Part shown: positions 10,216-18,639 of the stretch, one piece after another
How positions within the stretch are numbered: the stretch's first letter is position 1
Layout: every line of letters starts with the position of its first letter
The notes under the pieces: generated by a model
Told to the model about the DNA's origin: nothing
Databases searched by the model: none
The model's input: the letters and a program-made list of their open reading frames with translations, nothing else
Translations under genes and position numbers: made by a program
NCBI GenBank assembly: GCA_037576195.1
Contig: CM075104.1
Span: 12,354,211 to 12,418,210, forward strand
Direction of reading: 5' to 3'
Length of the DNA: 64,000 bases
DNA from: Phytoseiulus persimilis
Lineage: Eukaryota > Arthropoda > Arachnida > Mesostigmata > Phytoseiidae

Positions 10216-11526
10216 ACCGTGCGCTGTCCGACGCCACTGTCCCATCCTCCTTTAGACAATCTTTTGTCACGCGGGTGTTCAAGAAGAAGGATCGGACACA
10301 AATTGACAACTATCGACCCATTGCACAAGGAACAGTCTCGTGCCTCGTAATGGAGAAGATCATTTCCCGCTACGTACTCAACTTTCTCGAGTCTTACAAT
10401 CTTCTAGACCCCAATCAGCTTGGATTCCGCCGGGGCCACTCGACCGAAACCCTGCTGCTAGAGGTCTTCCAGCAATGGGGTGTTTCCCTCTCTTCCGGAC
10501 GACAGGTCCATTGTGTCTACTTCGACTTCTCGGAAGCATTTGACAAGGTCAACCATTCTCGTCTCCTCAGCAGACTGCGCAAACTCGGCATCCGTCTCTC
10601 TATTGTGAATCTCATCGAGGCGTACCTCAGTGCGAGGCACTTCATTGTTCGCCTCGGTTCAGACTCATCCGCCCCCCCCCCCCCCCGCTGACTGCCCATG
10701 TGGTTTGCCTCAAGGTTCAGTCTTGGGGCCTCTCCTCTGGAGTGTTCATGTTCTTGATATTTCGGACTATCTTCCCTCGGGGGTCCACTATCGACTGTTC
10801 GCAGACGATATCGAGATTTTTGTCGAAGTCGATGGTAAGGTGGATCAGTATGGCCTCCTCCGAGCCTGTATCGATGGCGTCGTGCGCTGGTCCGTCGACA
10901 ACGGCATTGATCTCTCAGTGCCGAAATGCGCCATTCTTAAGACGAAGCCGGAAGACCACTCCTATGTTCTTCCTGACAAACCCGTTCCGTTGGGCGATTG
11001 TATCCGAGACCTCGGGGTCATTGTGTCTCCCGATCTCAGATTCAGGCAACATGTATCACAGGTCGCCGCCTCCGCCACCACGGTTTGCAATCTGAGCCTG
11101 AGGTGTTTCTCCATCTCGCGTCCGGACCACTATGTGAACTTGTACAAAACCTTAGTCATTCCTAAACTTCTGTATTGTAGCACGATTTGGGCTCCCTCTC
11201 TAGCGCGTGATTTACGCCTTCTTGACTCCGTCCGAGACAAATTTGTTAAACGCGTTGCCAGACGGTGTGTTCTTCTCCCAGACTCCATCGACCTACCTCG
11301 AACTGTGCATCTTCATGAAAACGCTGACATCAACATGCTCAAGAAAATCATACGCACCGATAAACTTCACCAATATTTTGAAGTTACGTCAAACAACAGG
11401 AGATCGCGTATACACCTAAAGTCAGAGTGTATCGCACGCTCCGATAGAGTCGATAACCTCTACTCATGGCGTATTTCAAGAAAGCCAAACTTGTACAAAC
11501 CTTTATTCATGAATAAAGAGATCTGA
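10212..11526 (+). pseudogene. reverse transcriptase domain of non-LTR element, frameshifted
   Basis: The first part (about 10212-10671) has TRVFKKKDRTQIDNYRPIA and the catalytic block YFDFSEAFDKVNHSRLLSRL, with the first Asp of the active site. The second part, in another frame after a C15 run at 10672-10686, has CGLPQGSVLGPLLW and LFADDIEIF (F-A-D-D at 10798-10809). It then has the tail S-I-S-R-P-D-H-Y-V-N-L-Y-K-T-L-V-I-P-K-L-L and stops at 11526. The order and spacing are those of a CR1/Jockey-like RT that copies RNA at nicked chromosomal DNA. The poly-C tract separates the two frames and may be a mutation or an assembly length error. Confidence 0.8.
10672..10686 (+). repeat. C15 homopolymer inside the RT
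   Basis: Fifteen C in a row sit between RT blocks A and B, where residues would normally lead into G-L-P-Q-G. The reading frame changes across it. Confidence 0.85.
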
Positions 11527-11532
11527 AACTGA

Positions 11533-11547
11533 AACGTGAATGTCGGA
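11533..11547 (+). repeat. right copy of imperfect target-site duplication
   Basis: AACGTGAATGTCGGA follows the CTGAAA tail, overlapping it by two bases. It matches 9158-9175 apart from a 3-base insertion and one substitution, and sits where the Gypsy protease frame resumes. Confidence 0.45.
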
Positions 11548-11973
11548 GCCGAGAATCGACGTGTTCCAATGGAAGTATGCGCCAGCAGTGCCCTCCCGAT
11601 CCTGACTCTCGGAAAATTTCGTCGAATGTTTCCAGATCACCCCATACACCCGAATGACGTTCAGCTAAGTACTGCTACCTGGGAGAATTTTCGGACCGAT
11701 TCGTACGCCGAAGTGAATATATCTTACGAACAGGGCGGAGCGAAACTCTGATTGTACAACATAGCTCAGCAAACGTTTCGAGCGCCCACTGGCGGACTCT
11801 GTCATCGAAATGACAGATGAAGAATTAGACTTCTTGGAAGAGAATCGAATCATCCAAAAGGTCAACGTTGCGGACTGGGCTCACCCAATCGTACTGGTTC
11901 TCCCAGCTCGAGGTCGAAAAGTAGGGGTTTGCGGCAGTTTCAACCGTTCATCCGAGCTCACGAACACCCGCTG
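11536..11973 (+). mobile_element. Gypsy-type protease and RT start (3' half of split element)
   Basis: The frame 11536-11751 reads VNVGAENRRVPMEV, then C-A-S-S where the protease active site D-T-G is expected, then LGKFRRMFPD and AEVNISYEQGG, which match the flap and downstream strands of Gypsy aspartic proteases. After a stop, a frame from 11771 reads KRFERPLADSVIEMTDEELD, then L-E-E-N-R-I-I and D-W-A-H-P-I-V-L-V, as in the RT entry segment of Gypsy (E-L-D-x-L-x-x-x-G-I-I then S-D-W-A-A-P-I-V). It ends at about 11973. The catalytic protease Asp is lost and stops are present, so this is an old fragment. It continues the zinc-knuckle piece left of the inserted non-LTR element. Confidence 0.6.
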
Positions 11974-12600
11974 AAGAACATTCGTCATGCTTAGACAACA
12001 CAGGAAACGGTCATGTATTCTAGAAGTACTGCACTAGAGAAATGCCGCCAAGGAAGTTGTCATTCCAACCCGCGCAACTTGTGATATTGTACAGGCTGAA
12101 TTCATGATCCCGATCTAAGTGTGCATATAAAATCTCAAAAACAGAGGATGGCTGTTAGGTCCATTCGAATTCCGCGCTCCGACAGCGCATCCACGTCCAC
12201 GAAATGGGGGGTCGAAGACACAAGACAACTTCTGACTCAGCAATGAGGGATATGACTAGAAAATCGCGATCGAGAGGAAAACAGGAGGCAAAGGTTATCC
12301 GGGACGAGATCGCACGGAGAATCGATTCAAAGCGGGAGTGACTTTCTACAGCCGCGAACGAACTCGGATGCTTGTTGTCAAGCAGGATCTGTGGGGGCTG
12401 GCGGAGAGCACTCTCTCTGAAAATGCGTCAATGTAGTAAACACTGCGGGCAAATTTCCTATAGCCGGTTGGAGCGAGCGGGCCCGTCACGCACTCGAGAG
12501 CGTTCGGCTCCGCCATCGAAAGTATCTCCATAGACGTTGATTGATTGATTGTTTTTCCTCAAGCTGTATTTTCATCCCGAACATAGCAGCAGACCCTTAG
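11974..12600. other. no recognised gene between retroelement relics
   Basis: Nothing identifiable was seen. The first part may be further decayed Gypsy RT and the last part may be the 3' UTR of the minus-strand non-LTR relic. Confidence 0.35.
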
Positions 12601-12609
12601 TACGGAGCG

Positions 12610-13920
12610 ATGACTCAGCTGGTCGAAGGTGCGGTTATTCCTATTCCAGGCATACGGTCTGGGTGCTTTTCCCGTTCCCATCTCTCAAGTATTCTCTTGG
12701 TGTCGGATATCACTCTTGGCGTGCTCTCTTCGTGTAGTCCGAGTCTTTTCTGTATTGTACACTCAGCATCTGAGATTTCTTCGCATTCGAGGAGCATATA
12801 TAGTCCTTGGTTCCGTCCTCCTCTCCGCACCTTTGGCAGGTCGCTTCGATGTCTACGTATCTTGACCTGTATTTCCTAGTGTGAACACATCCCGCTCTGG
12901 CATTCGCGAGCAGCCGACTGCCTCTGCTGTTATCATGCATGTGTTCGATGATTCCTCAGGGTTTTTTAAATTGCGATATCGGTCCAGAGCTGTCTTCCCC
13001 GACACACCTTTTCGTCACTCCTTATCCAGCTTATGGTTCAGCGTCTCTTCCACATATTTCATGTAGCTTTTGAGACCCATCCTTGCCTCGCTGGTTGATA
13101 GTTCTTTCAACTCTTTGCATTTGAATCGTTTCTTGACTTGATCAATTCTTCTCTACAGTGAGGTTTACGTCTTTGAGGTCTACAGCATGGTATGGATCGC
13201 TTTTGGCCACCTGGCTTCATTCATTTCACTTATTCTGGCTGAGTACATGAGTTTCGCTCTCGTTTCGCGTGCCTCGAAGGTTGACCATCCTAGTTCTCCG
13301 TCTATGAATTCGAAGGAGGTGTTCGCGTTCGGTTGTCTAAAGGCCCATCGTTCTGCCACGCGTTCCTAATTTTCGAGCCGTTTCCGCAATTTAGCGGGCA
13401 TGGTTGTAACCGAGTTGGCATACCTTAGTGCTGGAACTGCTGTGCTTTTCCATTGGATATTGGTGACTTCGAACCTGTTGAATCTCCACAGCGATTCTGC
13501 GTGCATTTGCCTGATTACTTTCTCTGCTTTTTCCCCCAGATCTCTCCCTGTTCTTGGAGGCAGTTTTTCTTGTTGCAGAGCGCGATTCCTAGGTATTGGC
13601 ATTGGTCGAGTACCGGTATCAGTTGGTTCNTTCGCCATCGCGTACGCCAAGTGGGCCTTTCCTGTCAGCCCGGTGTCCAGTATGACGTCCAGGTACTTGG
13701 CCGTGCTGGTCTGGCTCTCACGACACTCTTCTCTGCTATTTTCTATAGTGTCGAATTCCGTCAAGCTGCTTGAGCCATTCTCGCCTTCCCGGTGCATGCC
13801 TCCCCAAATCCGCTGGATGACGGAGAGCATTATCATCCGAACTCCGAAACCGATTCGAATCTCTATAACTGTTTCGGTACATCGGTTATCAAGTTTCAGG
13901 AATCGCATCATTCTGCCCAA
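12610..13920 (-). mobile_element. 3' portion of a non-LTR retrotransposon of a tick-type family
   Basis: Read on the minus strand, a frame from 13920 to 13366 contains AKYLDVILDTGLTGKAHLAY (after the RT fingers and palm) and SLWRFNRFEVTNIQWKSTAV followed by P-A-L-R-Y-A-N-S-V. After a stop the same segment order continues with GELGWSTFEARETRAKLMYS (about 13300 to 13240), then E-M-N-E-A-R-W. Further down (12940 to 12710) a shifted frame reads LLANARAGCVHTRKYRSRY then C-Q-R-C-G-E-E-D. From memory, these segments in this order match the RT tail and terminal Cys/His knuckle of non-LTR elements common in ticks. Several frameshifts and stops, and one ambiguous base at 13630, show a degraded copy. 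Confidence 0.7.
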
Positions 13921-13939
13921 ATATACGCCCTCCGTGTAC

Positions 13940-14310
13940 GTCGGGGATCTTAGGTCCCCGCCAACTCGGCTCCAGCCAGCGACTCATGGTGCCCAGCCCC
14001 GATGTCGCATTGCCTCGCTGAACATCCAAAGACAGGTGCTGAGCCAAGAAGCGCCCAAGCCTTTTGTCTCCCGTTGCTCGCTCGAGGGCCTCCCCAACCT
14101 GATCGATCAGGGTCCTGGTGTGGGAGCCGGGACCACCCAGAGTCTCGAATGCGAACGGACAGAAGTGATACCCAAGCGCAAAGGGAATAACTTCGCGGAA
14201 AGAGCATCCCGTTTTGCGATGAAAGACGCCCAGGCCTGAGGAGGGAGTAGTTTTCGCAACAGATCAGAAACGCCGATCACGGTGGAGTCGGCTGCCGGTC
14301 CCGCAATAGC
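13940..14310 (-). mobile_element. tail of a second non-LTR retrotransposon
   Basis: On the minus strand one frame reads PFAFETLGGPG, then L-I-D-Q-V-G-E-A-L, ATGDKRLGRFLAQHLSLDVQ and R-G-N-A. This is the C-terminal tail found after the reverse transcriptase in many animal non-LTR elements (P-x-x-F-E-T-L-G, then T-G-D, then Q-R-x-S-x-x-x-Q-R-x-N-A). It lies directly upstream (minus-strand sense) of the other tail, so two different 3' ends abut here. No RT core was found up to MRPS33, so it is a short 3' fragment. Confidence 0.55.
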
Positions 14311-14526
14311 CGCCACGGATGTGAGGCCAAAGCCACTCTCCGAGGTTGGTGGACAAGCTTGGGAACGCTCACGGGCCAGGGGCCGGAGGCTGAGCAGAGA
14401 TTCCAGGGACTCAATGAGCTGGGCATCGATGTGCGGTCCTTCCTCAGTACGGATTCACACTATCGCAGCATCCCACATCGTATGATCAGTCGTAGTGAAA
14501 AATGCCACTGAAGCGACAACAATCTA

Positions 14527-14532
14527 TTTATT
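14527..14532 (-). terminator. poly(A) signal of MRPS33
   Basis: AATAAA on the minus strand, 84 nt after the MRPS33 stop codon. It is the first canonical hexamer downstream. Confidence 0.6.
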
Positions 14533-14615
14533 TCCGCGGATGTTCCAGCCTCTGTGTCCCATACAGGCCTGAAGTGATGATGAAGATGCGGGGAGTCACA
14601 GAAATGGAAAACTAA

Positions 14616-15062
14616 CTATTTCAATTGCGCACGTTTCCCTTCTCCCTTCTTTGGAGGTCCTTTGCCCCGCAATCTCCTCAAACGTTTAAACTCTTCTTTG
14701 ATATCTAAATGTTCATCTCGGTACAGACCGTGGTCTCTCAGCTTCAGCATCAATCTATTGTACTGGAATAGAGGCGGATACCAGTCTATCCATTCCTGAA
14801 ACCAAAAAGGTTCATTTAGAAACCCATCTGCGTCGAGTATCCAACGGTTACTCGACCAGCGTTTCACACTGGCTCGGGGGTTCCCGAAAATAAGATCGCA
14901 AACGAATGAGAAAAGTTCTCCACCCTGGTTTACCTTTCGCAGGTCGAATGGTTTTTGGCTGAATTGCTGCACAATGCGAGCGTTTTTACCTTCCACAGGC
15001 CGGGTTGCTTCGCCGAAGATCCGGGCCGACAGCAGGGCCATCCGTTTAGCGTACACAGACAT
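14616..15062 (-). CDS. MRPS33: mitochondrial ribosomal protein S33 (mS33)
   Basis: This nuclear gene encodes a small subunit component of the mitochondrial ribosome. Exon 1 is 15062-14934, the intron 14933-14796 (GTAAAC donor, TTTGGTTTCAG acceptor, phase 0), exon 2 14795-14616. The product has 102 residues, against 106 in human. The N-terminus reads MALLSARIFGEATRP, matching the S-R-L-S-A-R-L-F-G-E-V-T-R-P block of mS33. Exon 2 carries E-W-I-D-W-Y-P-P, DHGLYRDEH and GPPKKGEGKR, the most conserved parts of the family. The ATG at 15062 was chosen because it places the conserved block as in other animals. The frame is open for 37 more codons upstream, but that part has no match to the family. 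The intron is a multiple of three with no in-frame stop. Confidence 0.93.
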   Translation of the reverse strand: MSVYAKRMALLSARIFGEATRPVEGKNARIVQQFSQKPFDLRKVNQGGELFSFVCDLIFGNPRASVKRWSSNRWILDADGFLNEPFWFQEWIDWYPPLFQYNRLMLKLRDHGLYRDEHLDIKEEFKRLRRLRGKGPPKKGEGKRAQLK

Positions 15063-15202
15063 CCACAGACTGGTCCCCCCTAGAGAGGATCTCGGTCCGA
15101 CACTCGATAAGCTTGAATTCGAATATATCAATACAGATGTCTCCTCGAACGGTGTAGGTGCGCGTGTTTTCAATGAACCCCTTATGTTATCCTCGGAAGG
15201 GG

Positions 15203-15213
15203 GCCGCCATCTT
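15203..15213 (-). promoter_or_regulatory. YY1/Pho-like site upstream of MRPS33
   Basis: AAGATGGCGGC on the minus strand, about 145 nt upstream of the MRPS33 start codon. This is the extended YY1/Pleiohomeotic consensus, which is frequent near start sites of TATA-less housekeeping and mitochondrial protein genes. Assignment to MRPS33 rests on strand and distance. Confidence 0.4.
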
Positions 15214-15259
15214 TGTTTTCAGCGGCAACATTTGAAATGGAGTAGAGTGGACGTTTGAG

Positions 15260-15921
15260 TGTGAATTAAAGGGCATTCGCTGAAGACCAGACCAATAGAA
15301 GACTTTTGCTCCCTGATTCTACCAACTCTCGTGATGGAGGAAGGTTTGGGTTCTGATCCCGTGGCGGCTCTAGGGGTGACTCAAGGGGGGCGGCGGTCGT
15401 GCATTTTTGATGGAACATGCGACTTTCACCCTCGCTTCCTGAGGTCATAACTCGGGGAATCGGGTTCCGATTCTAGAGAATGAGGCAGCGATCGCTCAAT
15501 GGACGCTCAGTGTTCTCTCTGTTATCGCACAAAATTCCGAACCTCCATTCCCGCCGAAAATCCCACTATGCTGGGGCGATAAAACGCCCGGATTCCCAAG
15601 TCAATGCCTCCCGTCGTGACCATCGGTAACATACCGACCGCAGAGAACTGTACGATCGATTTCAACGGAGTGAGGGCCCATGTGGGCTTTCTTCTGTCCC
15701 GCTGTTTTGAAACACCGTGAGTCGGAGTGTCGTCTCGAAACTCATTGGGTTACATAGGAGCGTCCCCTTCACCTTGACGTAATAGTTTATGTATGGAGCC
15801 GAGTTGCGAGTAGAAGGGGTTGAACATGTAGCCTTTTCTTCCAGCTTTTCAGTGCTCCGATATTTTCTAGGGTAGGATCCGGTCCGACCGAGTTATGGTT
15901 TCCGGAAGTGAATATGAATGA
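15260..15921. other. no recognised gene
   Basis: Sequence between MRPS33 and the hAT element. No gene, RNA or repeat was recognised. Confidence 0.4.
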
Positions 15922-15929
15922 GTCTCTAG
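15922..15929 (+). repeat. left 8-bp target-site duplication of hAT element
   Basis: GTCTCTAG, identical to 17035-17042. Eight-base duplications are the hallmark of hAT-superfamily transposition. Confidence 0.8.
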
Positions 15930-17034
15930 TAGGCTCTGCAACGGTTATTTAACCGCGGTTGATAACCGCAATAACCGCAAATATTAACCGCGATTCCCCG
16001 AAACGTATGATTTTCTGAGAAGGCGTCGTGTCTGATGAGCGTACTCTGTCTGGGGAACTGGAATTGGGCGCCAGGAATTGAAGATAAATGAATCGGTTCT
16101 GGAACTGTGACATCCTGTGTGGCGAGCCCCGTTAAGCGAAGTTCGCACACGCTTGCCGAAAGCCGGACCCGGCTAGCAATCATACCTGGACATATAACTC
16201 ATCAGGTGCAGCCTCTCCATGTCTCCATGAGCTCTACGCATCTGGTATGATCAAGAAACTTAGCACAGCGGAAGTAGCTATCGTGTGGGTCGATGGAAGA
16301 ATCGCGATGAAGTCTTACAAGAAAACGGGGATCTCTCATGCACTGGTCGGAACCGAGAACAAGCGCCCTTTCTGAAGACCGCAACAATGCTATCGAAGCC
16401 AGGAGCAGTATTTGGAGTCAGACAAAAATGGGAAGCAGCTCAAAAGACGACCTCGAGGATTCCCAATAGAAAGAAACTAGAGAATCAGGACGTTGAATTT
16501 ACGTGAGTCATCCCAACTCAACAAAGAAAGATGCCTTTGGGCACTCTTTGCTCGTGAAAACGTGCAGAAATCGGCGCCAGTCCCACATTTCAGAGTTTTC
16601 AACACTTCCTCAGCGGATCGTGAGGAGTTGTAACAAACGAGTCTTTATGAGACGTGTTTTGAGATGTCGTTGTATCCGTTAATAATAGAACCTTCTTTCT
16701 CATTAAAGAGGAGAAGCTTCCTGGAAATCATACAAAGTTTTATCTCATGTGGAAACTTTTCTCTTGGGAGGATATGGAGGAGTTTTGCTATCTCTCCTCC
16801 GTCTTCGGCTATGACTCGTTTCAATATTATCAGGCGTGAAAACGATGGTATCGGCGAAGGATCTGCTCGGAATCATGTCTCCGGGCACTCTCCCATATAA
16901 CCGCGGTTATTTGCGGTTATAACCGCGGTTCTCGGTCCTAATTTTGCGGTTAACCGCTATTGCGGGTAATGATTTGCGGTTATCGGTTAACCGTAACCGC
17001 GGATATTCAGAAATGCGGTTATTTGCAAAGCCCA
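15930..17034. mobile_element. non-autonomous hAT-type DNA transposon
   Basis: This 1105-bp element has terminal inverted repeats TAGGCTCTGCAA (15930-15941) and, reversed, TGGGCTTTGCAA (17034-17023), 10 of 12 bases identical. It is bounded by perfect 8-bp direct repeats GTCTCTAG. Many copies of GCGGTTA/TAACCGC fill the first 65 bp and the last 150 bp, on both strands and often as the palindrome AACCGCGGTT. Such subterminal arrays are usual transposase binding sites in hAT elements. No transposase frame was recognised inside. A minus-strand stretch near 16880-16840 (F-T-P-D-N-I-E) faintly recalls the hAT C-terminal dimerisation motif but is too short to rely on. The element therefore probably depends on a transposase encoded elsewhere. 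Confidence 0.85.
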
Positions 17035-17042
17035 GTCTCTAG
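17035..17042 (+). repeat. right 8-bp target-site duplication of hAT element
   Basis: GTCTCTAG, perfect copy of 15922-15929. Confidence 0.8.
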
Positions 17043-17300
17043 TTTTTCATCGTTGATCATCGGAATCCGGGATTCTACTGCAAACGTAACGCTCTCATTC
17101 TTCATGGAGGATGACAACCCACTTCCACTCTCTCCAAGCCAACCGAGGCTCCTGTACACGCCACTGAGGAAAATGCCGCTAGGTACAACGGTCGATGGTG
17201 GCACGTTTCCCCATGACCGGGAGGGTAATGAAAAACCAAGTACGAACGAAACTATGCGCTGACAAGGAACGACACTGATTCGATTGAAATTTTTCCACCA

Positions 17301-17306
17301 TTTATT
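17301..17306 (-). terminator. poly(A) signal overlapping the AIG1-family stop codon
   Basis: The coding sequence ends CTC GAA TAA A. The TAA stop lies inside the hexamer AATAAA, so signal and stop share bases and the 3' UTR would be only some 15 to 30 nt. Confidence 0.55.
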
Positions 17307-18634
17307 CGAGGGGCTGAAGTGTGACCTCGGTCGCCCTCCCAAGGCGCGCGTGTTTCCGGTGAAAACAGTCGGCCAAGTCGACCAATTTCTGTGCCGTTGT
17401 GTAGAAAACGAATGAGATTCCGATGCAGGCCCACAAGGATACGAATCTTGCCAGGTTGTCCAGTCGACGGAGTACACGGTATACCCAAACATTATGTGCT
17501 GCCCCGAGCCAGAGAATCCTGTGAAGGAAGGCTGTTAGCGGGTGCTACATGCAGAACGACTTTGAAGGTTCTGGTTACAGGACGGGTTGATCAATGATCA
17601 CGTGGTACGAAGCTGGAAAAGCGGTCTTCCTCGGCGCTTTGATGACCCACCGCGCTGATGTACCGTTCCTTCGTGCAACTAAATAGAATTTCGCTCGGGG
17701 TGATCAGCCCACGCCAAAACCAAAAAGTGCTGTTCATAACAAACGGAGAAAAGCCGCATCTCTTCCTCGCCACTCTGACAGTTCAAGATACGGTTGCCGA
17801 GCACTCGCTGCGATGGCATTTCTCGCTGAGACCGCTCTTGTTAAGGTAATTACTTACATCATCAAATATGAAAACACCACCATGCTGAAGAGTGGGAAAC
17901 CCGCTCTCTGCGGTGGGACGCGGAGGCGTAGCGTAAACAGAGTCGATAACGCGAGCACTGTAGGCGACGTATGCTGCGAAAACAGGTGAGGTGAAAAGCA
18001 TACCAGCTATGAGATGCAGATCCACAAGATATATGTATATCTAGCGAAGGGAGCTCACCAAGCAATGATTCAACCACCACGGAGTCTGCAGCTGCATCGA
18101 CACCGGGCAAATCAAGTTGATATCGTACGCGTAGACGCTCCAGAATACGACTGAAACTAGCATGGTCATTGGGAGGCACACACTACAGAATATCATGTTG
18201 AAGACGAAGTTTCGCGTTCTCGAACGTGAGTATGTGGTCAAGAATCCATAGGCGTGAGTGATGGTGCTCAGCAGCTGCAACAGAGGTTCATCCGTAGATT
18301 GCGTATCCGGCAAAGACGGAGTTCGTTCTCCCGTCATGAAGAGTAGTTTGAATGAGCATGCCTATGAATATCATTGTCAAAAAACGTGAGGATCGGAGAT
18401 GGAGCATACTACGTTCCATGTAGTAAGGTAAATCAGTGCGATGGGCTGTCCGGGAAAAACTTCAGCAAAGCTCGACAGTCTTTGCGCGGTCACACCGTCG
18501 ATTATCGCGACAATCAACATCCATGCCGCTGCGAGTCCCAAGTAGACTCGATGCGAGACTTCGCCACTCTGCTCATCGGAGCATTCGAGCGCCCTCGCCG
18601 ATACAAATCTTGAAGATAACCTTCGTCGTTTCAT
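17302..18634 (-). CDS. AIG1/ADTRP-family membrane hydrolase (FAR-17a/AIG1-like)
   Basis: Members of this family are multipass membrane enzymes that hydrolyse fatty-acid esters of hydroxy fatty acids, using a Thr and a His in membrane segments. Exons: 18634-18413, 18361-18059, 17973-17858, a short fourth exon probably 17729-17713, and 17498-17302. The introns are 51, 85, 128 and 214 nt and the product about 284 residues, somewhat longer than the usual 230-240. Key matches are Y-L-T-T-W-N (Thr71 aligned to the catalytic Thr), VFWSVYAYD at about 147-154, W-W-L-N-H-C-L followed across the splice by H-T-S-P (His176 aligned to the catalytic His), and N-V-W-V-Y-R-V-L in the last exon. Phases agree at every junction. 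The 17-nt exon 4, with its weak GTGGGC donor, is the least certain part. The N-terminal 25 residues are unsupported by homology. Confidence 0.85.
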
Positions 18635-18639
18635 AGTAG

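Larger units (their letters stand above)
9158..11547 (+). mobile_element. non-LTR retrotransposon (CR1/Jockey-like), 5' truncated, inserted in a Gypsy element
   Basis: The element holds an endonuclease region (about 9200-10150) followed by a reverse transcriptase (about 10212-11526) on the plus strand, then two CTGAAA units at 11523-11534. Such short tandem 3' tails are typical of CR1/L2-like elements. No ORF1 precedes the endonuclease, so the copy is 5' truncated. The endonuclease and RT frames do not connect and the linker between them is shorter than usual, pointing to an internal deletion. A C15 run shifts the RT frame. It lies between the zinc knuckle and protease of a decayed Gypsy element and is flanked by an imperfect direct repeat. 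The open frames are longer than those of the host element, consistent with a later insertion. Confidence 0.8.

Noticed and set aside
13400..14239. 279-codon plus-strand open frame
   Set aside because: It is antisense to two retroelement tails that carry recognisable motifs on the minus strand. It also contains the ambiguous base at 13630.
16840..16890. Minus-strand F-T-P-D-N-I-E resembling the hAT transposase C-terminal motif
   Set aside because: Only a handful of residues match, surrounding frames contain stops, and no other transposase block was found.
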